The translations under genes were made by a program, and so were the position numbers. Of a stretch of 64,000 nt of DNA, positions 1 to 12,862 are shown in pieces. Each line of letters opens with the position of its first letter. Position 1 is the stretch's first letter. This DNA is from Cupriavidus pampae (GTDB taxonomy: Bacteria; Pseudomonadota; Gammaproteobacteria; Burkholderiales; Burkholderiaceae): assembly GCF_914271485.1 (NCBI RefSeq), contig NZ_CAJZAG010000005.1, positions 62,001-126,000 of the forward strand, read 5' to 3'. Under the pieces are notes generated by a model. It did no database searches and was not told the DNA's origin. It saw only the letters and a program-made list of their open reading frames with translations.

Positions 1-820
1 AGCGCCACGCTGTGGTCATCGGCGAACTGGCGAATGCTCTGCCGCAGTGCCGCGTTGCCGAAGCCGAGTTCCACCTGCAACTCGCCATTGCTGACCACCA
101 GATGCCCGGAGTCCGGCAGTTCGAGCAGGAACGGGTCGTAGACCAGCACCGACAGCACATCGTTGCGGCCGCGCAGCGCCATCATCAGATGACGCGTGTG
201 GCTGTCGCTGCCATCGAAGTCCCCGATCACGATGACCAGATGATCATGATGCGCCAGACGTAGCGCGCTCTCGAGCGCCGCGTTGAGCCGCAGCGCGCTG
301 CGTTGCGCGGGTGCATCCGCACGCAGCGCCAGGTTGTAGCGCACCACCTCGCCCAGCAGATGGAGCACGCCATGGCGGCTGCGCTGCGGCGGCAGCGCCG
401 TCTGTCCGGTATCGCCGAACACCACGCCACCCACGCGATCGCCGTCCGCCAGCACGCGCCATGCGGCCAGCGCGGCGACTTCAGCGGCACTGACCGACTT
501 CATCGAGCGACGGCTGCCAAAGAACATGTTCATGCGTTGATCCACCACCAGCAGCACGGGGCGCTCTTTCTCTTCCGCATAGACGCGAACGTGCGGCGTG
601 CCGGTGCGCGCGGTCACGCGCCAGTCCATGGTGCGCACATCGTCGCCGGGCAGGTAGGGACGGAGCTCTTCGAACGCCAGGCCGCGGCCGTGTACACGCG
701 AGGCATGCCGGCCCGACAGCAGACTATGTACTGGCTGACGCGTGCGGAAGTGAAAGTCCCGCACATTGGCTTCCAACGCCGCCAACGCTGCTGCGTCGAC
801 ATTGACCCCGGCCTGTGCCA

Positions 821-821
<1 letters not shown>
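1..821 (-). CDS. DUF58 domain protein (3' end beyond window)
   Basis: This frame stays open from an ATG at 821 to the left edge, so the C-terminus is missing. The visible 273 residues carry the DUF58 hallmark near residue 50 (ELRPYLPGDDVRTMDWRVTA) followed by a VWA-like fold (VRVYAEEKERPVLLVVDQ). DUF58 proteins accompany MoxR ATPases and are thought to act as their partners in assembling or maturing envelope complexes. The start overlaps the MoxR stop by one base (TGATG), so the two are translationally coupled. It is the last visible gene of the ten-gene operon that begins at 12750. The family assignment is secure, but the substrate is unknown. Confidence 0.88.
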
Positions 822-1797
<976 letters not shown>

Positions 1798-1801
<4 letters not shown>

Positions 1802-4367
1802 CGCTTCTCTCCTGTTCTGCTGCCGGTTTGTCCGCCCACAAACCAGCGGTAATACGGGTTATCGGCATCCTCGCGCATGACCGCGGTGATATCGCGCAGC
1901 CATTGCTCCCGATCGCCACGGTAAGCGTCGAGCCCGGCTGCATAGAACGTATGGAGCGTGCGGCGTTCGCGCTGGATTGCCTGATGGAGTGCATCGTCGG
2001 CGCCGTTCAGTGGTGGATCGGCCTGGAGGTCGAGCAACTCGCGCAACGTTCCCGGAAACTCCTGCCGCCGCACCCATCCTGCATATTCGATGCGCGGGCG
2101 ATCGTCGGTCACGGCCGGGGCATCGCCGGCGAACCAGTCGAGCCCGGTGCGATCGGTCACGTAAGTGGCGAGCAGCGCCGCCGGCGAAGCCACGCCCACC
2201 TCGCGCAATGCGGCCGAGACCGTCGGTTGCGCAAAGCGTGCGCCGATCGCGGCGGCATCCAGCGCCATCGGTTGCATGCTGCCAATCAACAGCATTTCAT
2301 GAAGCTCGGTGGTCCATAGCGTGGCATGCGGAAAGACATCGACGAAGCTGCGCACCAGCGAGCGCGTATCGTCGCGATTCTGGGTTGGCAGCGGCAACCA
2401 CTGCGCCACCACGCCGCCGGGTTCGAGACGTGCCGCCGCCAGCCGGTAGAACTCGCGCGAATACAGATTGACCACGCCGCTTGCCGACGGGGGCGGCGGC
2501 TCCAGCGTAATGAGGTCGTAGCGTTGCGCGCTCTGCAGCAGTTCGCGCCGGCCGTCGCGCAGCCGGATGTCGAGGCGCGGATCGTGGCTCGCGTTGTAGT
2601 TGCCGCGGAAGCTTGGCACCGCGCGTACCACTGCGGGCAACAGCTCGGCCGCCACGCGATGCTCGAGATCGGGATACTGCAGCAAGGCGCCCGCCGTAAT
2701 GCCGGTGCCGAGTCCGATGACGAGCGCGGAGCGTGGCGTGCCGCTCTGGACGATCAGCGGCAACAGCGCCTGCAGGCGCATATAGCGCAACGATGTCATG
2801 GTATCGCCGGAATTGGAGACACCCTGGATATACAAACGTCGGAACGGCTGGCGCTTGCCTTGCTCGATGACGCCGACTGTCGCGCCGCGGCTCTCCTCGT
2901 AGAACACCAGCGATCCGCCGCGCACCTGTGCCAGCAGGCTCGCTAGCCGATCCGTCGGCGTGCTGACGGCTACCACCACAGCAACGACCGCGAGTATCGA
3001 GACACCCACGCGCGCGCGACGCGTGACACCGTTGCCGAGCGTGACGGCCACGACCGCAATCAATCCGCTGCCGGCTGCCAGCACACCCAGGGCATGGATC
3101 ACGCCGAGCGATGGCAGCAGGACAAAGCCGACCAGCACCGAGCCAGCAATACCGCCGAGGGTATTCAGTGCAATGACCGCGCCAACGCCCTCGCCTGCCC
3201 TTGGCGCGTCGACGGTCAATCGCACCACGTACGGAAACGCCGCGCCGAGCAACACCGTCGGCACGAACACCACGCACAACGCGGCCGCCACAAAGCTCGC
3301 ACAAGTCGCGGCGAGCAAGCTACCCGTGGCACCGAGCACACGCTGCTGGATGACCGCCTGCGTCGCCGGTAGCCACTCCCCGAGCCATGCGAACTCGAGC
3401 AATGCGACCAGGCCCGCAGCGGCGATCAGCCACGCAAACACGGCCCATGGATCGCGCGATCGCTCCACGCGCCGCGCGACGCAAGCGCTGCCGATGGCCA
3501 GCCCCGCCAGATAGGTGGCCAGCACCACCGCGAATGCAAACGCGCGCGTGCTGAGGAACTGCACGATGGCCTGTGACCACACCACTTCATAGCCAAGCGC
3601 GACGCCGCCCGCCAGTGCATAAAGTGTCAGCGCGAGCCGACGTTGCCGCGATGCCGCCGTTGGCGAGGACAACACCGTCGATCCCGCGCGCGTGGGCATG
3701 CTTGAAGGTCTGCCCGCCGGCAGCCGGCGCGCACACCAGTACGCGCCCGTGGCCGCCAGCACGTTCAGCACCGCAGCCGCGCAGGCACTGCCGGTGACGC
3801 CAAGCCACGGCAACAACGCGAACGCGGCCAGCAGCGTGCCCACGATGGCGCCCGCCGTATTGGCCGCGTAGAGTCGCCCGCCGTACGCCCCCAACGCATT
3901 CACATCCGGCCGCGTGGCCCGCAGCAGCACCGGCAGCGTGCCGCCCATCGCGGCGGCGGGAATGCCAACCAGCAAGACGGGCAACAGCCATGCCGCCGCG
4001 CCGACACGCGCATCCAGCCAAGCAAACGGCGCCGCGGCGTGGGCCAGAGTCAAGGTCGCCCCGATCGCAAGCAACGCGATCGCGGCTTCCAGCCAGGCAT
4101 AGAGGCGCCACGGCGCGGCCGCACGATCCGCCATGCGGCCGCCGGCCCACCCGCCCAATGCCAGCCCGGCAAAGAATGCGCTCACGCCGATGGCGACGGC
4201 CTCCATCTCCACGCCCACCACGAGCGACAACTGCTTGATCCACAGCACCTGATAGACCAGCCCCGCCACGCCGGACAGGCACAGCAGCGCCGCAGCCTGC
4301 CAAAGTCCGGCATGCGTTGCGGCGCCCACCGTGACCGTAGCCGCGGCGTGATGGCGATGGACCGCGG

Positions 4368-4371
<4 letters not shown>
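1798..4371 (-). CDS. Fused multi-pass membrane / spermidine synthase-like protein
   Basis: The first ~480 of 857 residues are strongly hydrophobic with many predicted membrane segments (for example AALLCLSGVAGLVYQVLWI, then GVSAFFAGLALGGWAGGRMA). The C-terminal part has a SpeE-like Rossmann methyltransferase fold: the nucleotide loop VIGLGTGITAGAL, then YDLITLEPPPPSASG and NLYSREFYRLAAARL. This is the fused MFS/spermidine synthase architecture. In true aminopropyltransferases the catalytic loop carries Asp; here the equivalent position reads LEPPPP, so polyamine synthesis should not be assumed. The start overlaps the sulfatase stop and the stop overlaps MoxR. A role inside the MoxR-sulfatase operon is likely but undefined. 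Confidence 0.87.
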
Positions 4372-6170
<1,799 letters not shown>

Positions 6171-6190
6171 CTAAGGCTCCCGTAATGGGT

Positions 6191-7255
6191 TCAGGGTTGC
6201 GCGAACGGATAGATGCGTGCCCAGTCCTGCTTCATGCTGATAACGGTCCAGCCACGTGTCGTGGCTTCGTCCAATGCCTTGTCGAGCTTGCCGACACTCG
6301 ACTGACGGTCATAGGCAAATTCCCGCGCGGCATCGTCGTGATGCACGAGCACGGCCAGGCGCTGGCCGGCGCCGGCCATCGTGTACTGCAGCATCTCCAG
6401 ATCGCCGTCCGAATTGCCGACGGCGAGAATCGGCCGCCTGCCGATCTGGTGATAGATGCCAACGGGCTTGTTCGGGCCATCGTCGATGAACTCCATGGTG
6501 GGCCCGCGTACCAGCGCCGGCTGTCCATTGCGGACTTCGAACTTCACCGCCTGCGTGGAGCCCACCACCTGCTCCGGCGGAATGCCATAGACGCGCTCCG
6601 ACCACGGCCGCATAAACTCGCGCGTGCCACCGGAAACGATGTAGACCTTGAACCCATTGGCGCGCAGGTAGTTCAGCAACTCCAGCTGCGGCTGATAAAC
6701 GAGGTCCGTATAGGGCCGATTGAATTTGGGGTGACGCGCGCTTTCTAGCCAGGTGCGGATGGTGCGATCGTATTCATCGACGGTCATGCCACTGTTGGCT
6801 ACCGCGATCAGTTGAAACAGACTCTTCTGATCCCGCATCAACCCAGCCAGATCGTTGGCCATCAGGGCCTGGAAGGTCGGATTGCCGCGCCACTCCGGAT
6901 GCTGGGGCGCGGCCGCTCGCACCTGATCGAGCAGGAAGTAGAACTGGAAATACAGTGGCTGCTCGCTCCACAGCGTTCCGTCGTTGTCGAACACCGCGAT
7001 GCGATCGGCAGGCGCTACGTAGTCTGTCGTCCCCTCTTTCGTGACGGCTTCCACAAAGCGGACGATGGCTTGTTTCGCCGCGCCATCCCGCCACGACGGC
7101 AGCGCGCTGGCCGTCGCTGCAGTACGTGCGGACTGCGCGCTTCCAGCGGAGTCGGCATCGGGCGGCAATGCACAGCCACCGAACGCTGTCAGCAGCGACG
7201 CCGCGACGGTAATGCCGACAAGCAGGCGACGAACATGCGGAAAGCGTTGTGCCAT
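6191..7255 (-). CDS. HAD-superfamily hydrolase, putative lipoprotein
   Basis: The 354-residue product begins with a signal sequence and a probable lipobox (LTAFGGC). The HAD domain follows from about residue 85. Motif I is FDNDGTLW, with nucleophile Asp90 and acid/base Asp92. Later motifs are YIVSGGTREF (motif II Ser) and a C-terminal GNSDGDLEM (motif IV acidic residues). It is probably a periplasmic phosphatase or related phosphotransferase. Nine bases separate it from the FGE stop, and its ribosome-binding GGAG lies inside the end of the FGE gene, so coupled translation is likely. Its place between a sulfatase and its activator suggests sequential removal of sulfate and phosphate from a common envelope or extracellular substrate. 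That is inference. Confidence 0.87.
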   Translation of the reverse strand: MAQRFPHVRRLLVGITVAASLLTAFGGCALPPDADSAGSAQSARTAATASALPSWRDGAAKQAIVRFVEAVTKEGTTDYVAPADRIAVFDNDGTLWSEQPLYFQFYFLLDQVRAAAPQHPEWRGNPTFQALMANDLAGLMRDQKSLFQLIAVANSGMTVDEYDRTIRTWLESARHPKFNRPYTDLVYQPQLELLNYLRANGFKVYIVSGGTREFMRPWSERVYGIPPEQVVGSTQAVKFEVRNGQPALVRGPTMEFIDDGPNKPVGIYHQIGRRPILAVGNSDGDLEMLQYTMAGAGQRLAVLVHHDDAAREFAYDRQSSVGKLDKALDEATTRGWTVISMKQDWARIYPFAQP

Positions 7256-7264
7256 GGTCGTGAA

Positions 7265-8479
7265 TTACTCCGGTCGCGTTGTCGATTGGACGGCAAGCGG
7301 ATGGGACGATCGCATTTCCGCCCAGCGACTCTCGTCCATCACCAGTCGAAAGCCGAGATGCGACATGCTGGTATAGGGATCGGTCCCACGCCGCGCACTG
7401 GGGCGATAGCTCAGGCAGTAGTCCTCGTTGCACAGGAACGAGCCGCCGCGCGTGACACGCTTGGGCGCGCTCAACGGCACGCCCGGTTCGCTCGGATCCC
7501 ACGAATCGGCAGGGCCCGCCGGATTGCGCGGTGCGGCGGACGCGACGGCTTCTCGTCGAAACTGATCGGCGCGATACCAGTCCGCGACCCATTGCCACGC
7601 GTTGCCGGTCATATCGGACAGGCCGTAGCCATTGGCGGGAAACGTGCCCACCGCGCTGGTACCCGTCGCCCCGCCGGCTTTGGCACTGACCACCGGAAAC
7701 GGCTGCACCTGCTGGCCCTGCCAGACATTGGCCATCTGGCGTCCGTCGGGCGCGAACTGGTCGCCCCAGACATAGGTGGCCTGTTCGAGGCCGCCGCGCG
7801 CGGCGAATTCCCATTCGGCTTCGGTCGGCAATCGCTTGCCGATCCACTTCGCATAGGCCTGCGCGTCCTCGTACGAAACCTGCACCACGGGATGGTCATC
7901 CTTGCCATCGATCGAGCTGTCGGGCCCGGTCGGATGTTTCCAGTCCGCGCCGGAAACAAAGCGCCACCAGCGCCAGTATTCGCGCAGCGGCACGGGACCA
8001 TTGGTACCGACGAACACCATCGCACCGGCCACCATCGCACTCTCGGGTGGGCGCGGCGTGCCCGGGGGCAGTTGCACGCGCATCGTCTCCCAGTCCGGTG
8101 CGCGCTCCGCCGTGGTCAGGTAATGCGTGGCCTCGACGAACCTGCGGAACTCGGCGTTGGTCACGTGATGCCGATCCATCCAGAAGGCATCGATATGAAC
8201 CTTGTGCGCGGGACGCTCATTGGCCTGGCTCAGCTTGTGATCGCTGCCCATCAGGAAGTCGCCACCGGGTACATGCACCATGCCGCGCGGGCCTGTCACG
8301 CCATCGCCGGGCTGCACGGCCGCGCCAGCCGCGGCCACGCGCTTGCCATGCGTGCCGTACCAATACGAGGCTCCCGCACCGGCCGCCGCCATGACAAGGA
8401 TCAGCACCGCCATCCACGCGCCGCGTCGCCATGCGGACGGTGCGAAAGCTGCCGCCCGGCCTGAATGCTTCTCTCCCAT
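7265..8479 (-). CDS. Membrane-anchored formylglycine-generating enzyme (sulfatase-modifying factor)
   Basis: The ATG at 8479 has AAGGAG six bases upstream and gives 404 residues; a longer open frame upstream lacks such support. Residues ~21-41 form one N-terminal membrane helix. The rest is an FGE-sulfatase domain, from VPGGDFLMGSD (~70) through TEAEWEFAARGG (~219) to MTGNAWQWVADW. The catalytic cysteine pair of true FGEs is present: Cys350 and Cys355 in GGSFLCNEDYCLSYR, then a typical HLGFRLV ending. It should oxidise the sulfatase Cys to formylglycine. The helix with a small positively charged N-terminus predicts a periplasmic catalytic domain, matching the lipoprotein sulfatase encoded two genes downstream. 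Confidence 0.93.
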   Translation of the reverse strand: MGEKHSGRAAAFAPSAWRRGAWMAVLILVMAAAGAGASYWYGTHGKRVAAAGAAVQPGDGVTGPRGMVHVPGGDFLMGSDHKLSQANERPAHKVHIDAFWMDRHHVTNAEFRRFVEATHYLTTAERAPDWETMRVQLPPGTPRPPESAMVAGAMVFVGTNGPVPLREYWRWWRFVSGADWKHPTGPDSSIDGKDDHPVVQVSYEDAQAYAKWIGKRLPTEAEWEFAARGGLEQATYVWGDQFAPDGRQMANVWQGQQVQPFPVVSAKAGGATGTSAVGTFPANGYGLSDMTGNAWQWVADWYRADQFRREAVASAAPRNPAGPADSWDPSEPGVPLSAPKRVTRGGSFLCNEDYCLSYRPSARRGTDPYTSMSHLGFRLVMDESRWAEMRSSHPLAVQSTTRPE

Positions 8480-8586
8480 TGGCACTCCTTGCTCCACATT
8501 TGGGCAATCCTCCCCAGTATGTGCAGCGACCGACCGCGAACGGAATGCAATCTTTTGCTTGTTTGATCTGAATGATTTAGTCGTTA

Positions 8587-9678
8587 TTACGGATTCAAAG
8601 GCGGCAAGCGCCCCCGCGCGCGGCGCAGTGCCCGGCGCGCCGCCAGATAGCGGGTTACCGCACGCCAGTCGGCATCGCCGCGTTGACGCCAGCGGTAATA
8701 GGTCAAGGCGGATAAGGCCACCAGTGCTGCCAGCGTCATCAGAACGCGCCAGTCGAGCGCATCCAGCCAGCGCGCAACGCGCAGCAACGTCGCCCCGGTG
8801 GGCCGCGAACCCGATGCGGCACGTCCGATCTCCACGGACACCGCCGGTGCCACCGATTGCATCGCCTTGCCGTTTGTCGGGTCGTACCACGCCACCGACA
8901 CGGCGGGCAGCTGGTAACGGCCGCTGCCTTCGAATACGTAGGTAATGGTCTCCACGCGGCGACCACCGCTCGTGCCCGCTGGCTCATCGCCCGTGGCCGC
9001 GGCGCCATCGACCAGGCGGGGATCGGCACGATACTGCTTGACACCGCGCACCGGCGCCAATGCCGGCGGCGCAATCATCATCGCGGGCGTGCCGGGCGCG
9101 TAGATCGTAATGGTGCGCACCAACGCATCGCCAGCCTTCAGCGTGGTGGCTTTGCCGTCGATCGGATGGTCGATTGGATGGTCAAATCGCTGCGTGATAT
9201 GGAGGCGTGCCGCCGGCAGCGTTGAAGCGCTTGTCGATGCGGGTGCGGACGTTGCCTGCTGCCCGCCAACGCGAATCGCGGTCGGCGGCAAGGCCACGCG
9301 CGCTTCATGCGGCTTACCATCGTCTCCAGCGTAAGTAAAGGCGATATCGGGCGCGCTCAGCGTGAAGTCGCCGGCCGTCTGTGGCGTGAATAGATAGGTC
9401 TTGCGAATGCCGGCGAAGCTGGTGCCGTCGATGGTCTCGGTCGAATTGATGCCACGCTCATCGGGCATCGTGATCACCGCCCCAGGCATCTGCAGCGTGG
9501 GAAACGCGGGCGCGGACATAAAGTAGTTCGGCGCGAGGATGGTCACCTCCACCTGCACCGATTGGCCGACCACCGCCGGCTGCGGGCCGATGACTTTGAT
9601 CTGCACCGTGGGCTCGGCGGCATGCAACGCCATGGCGACACCTAGCAGGATAAGGCCCGTCAACCAGCGCTTGATCAT
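8587..9678 (-). CDS. BatD-like membrane protein (oxygen-tolerance family)
   Basis: The ATG at 9678 overlaps the preceding stop (ATGA) and yields 363 residues with a clear signal peptide ending in LHAAEP. The ectodomain resembles BatD: beta-rich Ig-like repeats (VQIKVIGPQPAVVGQSVQVE; KTYLFTPQTAGDFTLSAPDI; TYVFEGSGRYQLPAVSVAWY). One transmembrane helix (WRVLMTLAALVALSALTYY) and a basic cytoplasmic tail close the protein. Family members occur with BatA and BatB in aerotolerance operons. The 107-base spacing to the FGE start is the longest gap inside this operon, so FGE onwards might also have its own promoter. Confidence 0.83.
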   Translation of the reverse strand: MIKRWLTGLILLGVAMALHAAEPTVQIKVIGPQPAVVGQSVQVEVTILAPNYFMSAPAFPTLQMPGAVITMPDERGINSTETIDGTSFAGIRKTYLFTPQTAGDFTLSAPDIAFTYAGDDGKPHEARVALPPTAIRVGGQQATSAPASTSASTLPAARLHITQRFDHPIDHPIDGKATTLKAGDALVRTITIYAPGTPAMMIAPPALAPVRGVKQYRADPRLVDGAAATGDEPAGTSGGRRVETITYVFEGSGRYQLPAVSVAWYDPTNGKAMQSVAPAVSVEIGRAASGSRPTGATLLRVARWLDALDWRVLMTLAALVALSALTYYRWRQRGDADWRAVTRYLAARRALRRARGRLPPLNP

Positions 9679-11252
9679 GGCTTGGCCTGCTGTAGCGCGA
9701 ACTTGCGCGCCAGCAGCTCCGTCGGCGAAGTCTGCATTGCGCGCATCCACATGTCCGCGTTCTGTTTGACCAGACCTTGCTGCATCTTGTCGCCGTCAGC
9801 GGGAGGGGGAGGTGGCTTGTCTGGATCGATCTGAACCTGATCCGGCTTCAGATCCGGCGGCTCTTCCTCACCCTGCTGCTTCTGTTGTTGCTGCTTGAGC
9901 AATGCCTCCATGCGCGCGAGGTTGCGCTGCGCGGGCTGCCAACCCGGACGTTGCTGCAAGGCGAATTGATAGCGCGCGGCAGCTTCGCGATATTTCTGCT
10001 GCTGCGCCCGCGCATTGCCAAGGTTGAACTGCGCCTCGGGCGTGGTGATCGACTCGAATGCATGCGCCGCCTCCGCGAAGCTGCCCGCTCGGTAGTACGC
10101 CACGCCGCGCCACATCGGATCGTCGAACAGCGTCGCCGCGCGGGCGAAATCGCCCTGCTCGAAGGCGCGACGGCCTTGCTGGTCGTGCGTCAGCCACAAG
10201 TCCACGAAACGCCATGGCCGTACTGGATTCGTCGATTGCGCCAGAAGCTCCCTCTGTGGCGCAGCAACAGCAATGGCCAGCACGAGGCCCGCGATCCAGC
10301 GAATCGACCAGCCCTTGCGGAACCACAGCAGAGCCAGCAGCGCGATCGGTATGGTCAGCGGCCAGCCGGCATCGTGCCAACGCAGCGTGTCTGTTGCGCT
10401 GGCCTGCTCCACATGCGACTGAATATGGCGCTGCACCCATGCCACGTCGTCATCGCTGTCAGGCGTCACCGTAGTCCCGGGAACATTGGCGTCGTGCCAT
10501 GCCGCCGCATCGAGGCCCGGTGCCACGCCTCCGCCATCCTTCAACGGGCCGCCCGCCTGCGTGCCGATCGCGAGCGCGACGACCTGCGTGCGTTGGTCAC
10601 GCCTGCGCAGTGCATCGGCCGCGCCGGGCTCCAGTCCATCGGTCAGCAGCAGGATGGTTCCGGGGATCGGTTCGCGCGCCATCGCCGCATCGATCATGCG
10701 CACGGCTTGTACCGTGTTCTTGCCCGGCACCGGCATGATGCGCGTCTCCAGGGCATCGACAAAGGTTTGCAGCAATGCGGCGTCATCGGTCAGCGGCAAG
10801 ACCAGATGCGTGGAACCGGCATACGCATACAGCGCGGTACGACCACCGTCGCGATGGCTCAGCAGCGCCTTGACCTTGAGCTTGGCTCGCTCCAGACGCG
10901 TTGGCGTGACATCGATCGCATTCATGGTCGGCGTCAGGTCGATGGCAATCGCCAGCGGTGCCTTGTCGGCAAGGAACGGCGGACGCTCGCGCTCCCACGT
11001 CGGCCCGGCCAGCGCGATCGACGCCAGCGCCAGAAACAGCGTGACCAGATGCACGGGGCGCACGGCGCGATGAGTCCTGCCGCCGACCACCAGCGCATCG
11101 AGCAGATGCGGTGCGATGGTGCCGCGCCAGCGGCGTCGCACATCGCCCTGCTGGCGCACGGCCCAGGGCAGCCACGCCACAACGATTAATAGCAGCAGCC
11201 ACCATGGGCGCAGGAAATGAAACTGACCTAGCGCGAGGAGTTCTTCGTTCAT
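9675..11252 (-). CDS. BatB/BatC-like VWA-TPR membrane protein
   Basis: Starting at the ATG 11252, which overlaps the previous stop by ATGA, the product has 525 residues. It begins with a membrane helix (FLRPWWLLLLIVVAWLPWAV). A VWA domain follows (~90-290), with the metal-site variant AIAIDLTPTMNA instead of classical DxSxS and a second site TDGLEPG. A further membrane segment comes near 315-350. The C-terminus has TPR-type helices (~400-470, YREAAARYQFALQQRPGW) and a Pro-rich charged tail. The fusion corresponds to BatB plus BatC. It is expected to sit in the inner membrane with periplasmic TPRs and to partner with BatA and MoxR. Confidence 0.88.
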   Translation of the reverse strand: MNEELLALGQFHFLRPWWLLLLIVVAWLPWAVRQQGDVRRRWRGTIAPHLLDALVVGGRTHRAVRPVHLVTLFLALASIALAGPTWERERPPFLADKAPLAIAIDLTPTMNAIDVTPTRLERAKLKVKALLSHRDGGRTALYAYAGSTHLVLPLTDDAALLQTFVDALETRIMPVPGKNTVQAVRMIDAAMAREPIPGTILLLTDGLEPGAADALRRRDQRTQVVALAIGTQAGGPLKDGGGVAPGLDAAAWHDANVPGTTVTPDSDDDVAWVQRHIQSHVEQASATDTLRWHDAGWPLTIPIALLALLWFRKGWSIRWIAGLVLAIAVAAPQRELLAQSTNPVRPWRFVDLWLTHDQQGRRAFEQGDFARAATLFDDPMWRGVAYYRAGSFAEAAHAFESITTPEAQFNLGNARAQQQKYREAAARYQFALQQRPGWQPAQRNLARMEALLKQQQQKQQGEEEPPDLKPDQVQIDPDKPPPPPADGDKMQQGLVKQNADMWMRAMQTSPTELLARKFALQQAKP

Positions 11253-12265
11253 GCCGCCGGCTCCTTGCGCGTGCCGGGCAACGGCGCGCGGGCCGTCCAG
11301 CGAGCGTAGCCAGCCATCGACAATTGATAAAGCACTACCAGCAGTACCGCGGCGCCGAGCGGCCACATAAACAGTTCACGGCGCGGCCGCCAGCTCAGCG
11401 TCCTCACCTTGTGAGGTGTCACGCGATCCAGCGTGTCGTAGATCGAAGCCAGTGCATTCTGATCAGCACCAAAGAAGTAGCGACCCCCGGTTGCCGCGGC
11501 GATGCGCTGCAAAGTCTCCAGATCCACCTTCTGCTCACCTGTGGCGGCAGGATCGCCGATGCCCACGGTATGCACCACGACGCCGCGTGCCTTGGCAATC
11601 TCGGCGGCCTGCATCGGTGGCATGCGGCTGGCGGTATCGTTGCCATCGGTCAGCACGATCACCACCTTCTCCGTGGCATGGCTGTTGTCGAACATCTTGA
11701 TGCCGAGGCCGATGGCGTCACCGAGCGAGGTACTGGCGCCCGCCATGCCCGGCACCATGTCCTCGATCAACGTGCGCGCGAGCGCGTGATCGAGCGTGAA
11801 TGGCGCCAGTGGATACGGGGCGTCGCCAAACACGATCAGGCCGATGCGATCGCCGGGCCGGTGCGAAACGAAATCTCCAACGACCTCGCGCACGGCCTGC
11901 ACCCGCGCCTCCAGCGCGCCATTGGGGTTGCGGAAATCGCGCGTATCCATCGATTGCGACAGATCGAGCGCCAGTAGCAAATCGCGCACGGGTTCGGTCT
12001 TGTAGATGGGCGGCTCCAGGTATTGCGGTCGCGCCAGCGCCACCACGATCAGCGCCCATGCCACCGGCGCGAGCACGCGCTGAGCCAGATTGCGATGCGG
12101 CACATGCGCGCCGGCGGCAGGTTGCAACCCCGCGGCACTGGCAACCTCGCCGAAATAAGGCAGCCGCACCGATGCACTTGCTTCGCGATACGACGGCAAG
12201 GCCCACCACACCAGCAACGGCAGTACCAGCAAGACGAACAACCACGGATAGGCGAACGCGATCAT
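11249..12265 (-). CDS. BatA-like VWA domain membrane protein
   Basis: The ATG at 12265 overlaps the DUF4381 stop (ATGA) and gives 338 residues. An N-terminal hydrophobic stretch (FAYPWLFVLLVLPLLVWWAL) precedes a VWA domain with an intact MIDAS: DLSQS in LLLALDLSQSMDTRDF, the middle Thr/Ser loop, and VLTDGNDTAS. A second membrane helix (LGAAVLLVVLYQLSMAGYA) is near the C-terminus. This is the BatA layout. VWA proteins of this type form complexes with MoxR ATPases. The orientation and coupling place it directly before the BatB/C-like protein. Confidence 0.9.
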   Translation of the reverse strand: MIAFAYPWLFVLLVLPLLVWWALPSYREASASVRLPYFGEVASAAGLQPAAGAHVPHRNLAQRVLAPVAWALIVVALARPQYLEPPIYKTEPVRDLLLALDLSQSMDTRDFRNPNGALEARVQAVREVVGDFVSHRPGDRIGLIVFGDAPYPLAPFTLDHALARTLIEDMVPGMAGASTSLGDAIGLGIKMFDNSHATEKVVIVLTDGNDTASRMPPMQAAEIAKARGVVVHTVGIGDPAATGEQKVDLETLQRIAAATGGRYFFGADQNALASIYDTLDRVTPHKVRTLSWRPRRELFMWPLGAAVLLVVLYQLSMAGYARWTARAPLPGTRKEPAA

Positions 12266-12750
12266 GAGTCCGGCGTCCGGTGCGCGGTAATCCAGCGACG
12301 GCATGCGAGGGCGGCGTCATTGGCGCGCTGTGCCGGCCATTGCGCGAGCACGGCGGCATCGCGATATTCCACCTCGATCAGGTCCTGCAGCGGCGCGATC
12401 GCATCGGCCGCCTTGCCGGCGTGGGCATGCACGAAGTCGCGCCATGCCACGCCCGTGATGCTGGCCACCTGTGTGCGCGGCCATGCGGCCAGGGCGCATC
12501 GCTTGAGCAATTCCGCAAGCGCCAACAGCGCTCTTGCTCGCGCCGCACCCTCCCCCTGCAGATCCGCCTGCAGCCGCGCCCATTCGGCCAATGCCTCGCG
12601 ACGATAGCGATTGGCACGCCAGTGTCGCCATGCTCGCCAGCCCGCCCATAGCGTCACTACCGCCACGGTAATGGCAAGCATGAGCCAGCCCACCGTTCCC
12701 GGTAACCAGGAAGGCGGCAACGGCGTGACGATATCAACCAGATCGGACAA
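12262..12750 (-). CDS. DUF4381 membrane protein, first gene of MoxR-Bat-sulfatase operon
   Basis: This 162-residue protein has one N-terminal membrane helix (GWLMLAITVAVVTLWAGW) and a basic region (RAWRHWRANRYRREALAEW), the hallmark of DUF4381 proteins encoded between DUF58 and VWA genes in MoxR operons. It probably starts at TTG 12750, preceded by GGGAGA with about eight bases spacing. It appears to open the transcription unit, because the next gene upstream (12863-13291) is a separate basic protein 112 bases away. The molecular role is unknown; topology suggests a cytoplasmic helical domain tethered to the membrane next to the VWA proteins. Confidence 0.85.
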   Translation of the reverse strand: MSDLVDIVTPLPPSWLPGTVGWLMLAITVAVVTLWAGWRAWRHWRANRYRREALAEWARLQADLQGEGAARARALLALAELLKRCALAAWPRTQVASITGVAWRDFVHAHAGKAADAIAPLQDLIEVEYRDAAVLAQWPAQRANDAALACRRWITAHRTPDS

Positions 12751-12862
12751 CGCAGGTCTCCCGATGACAATCGCGTGGCGATGTCACTGGGCAGCGTAGC
12801 GGTCCTGCGGTGGAAAGAAAATTAAGAGTTTTCGGAGGGGAGTTGAATGCTTTCGGGTGCAA

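Noticed and set aside
6812..8464. 550-codon plus-strand frame opposite the HAD and FGE genes
   Set aside because: It spans two genes with clear functions on the other strand and has no recognisable domain.
9777..11189. 470-codon plus-strand frame opposite the VWA-TPR gene
   Set aside because: It mirrors an intact VWA gene and is rich in Arg, His and Gln, typical of antisense frames of GC-rich genes.
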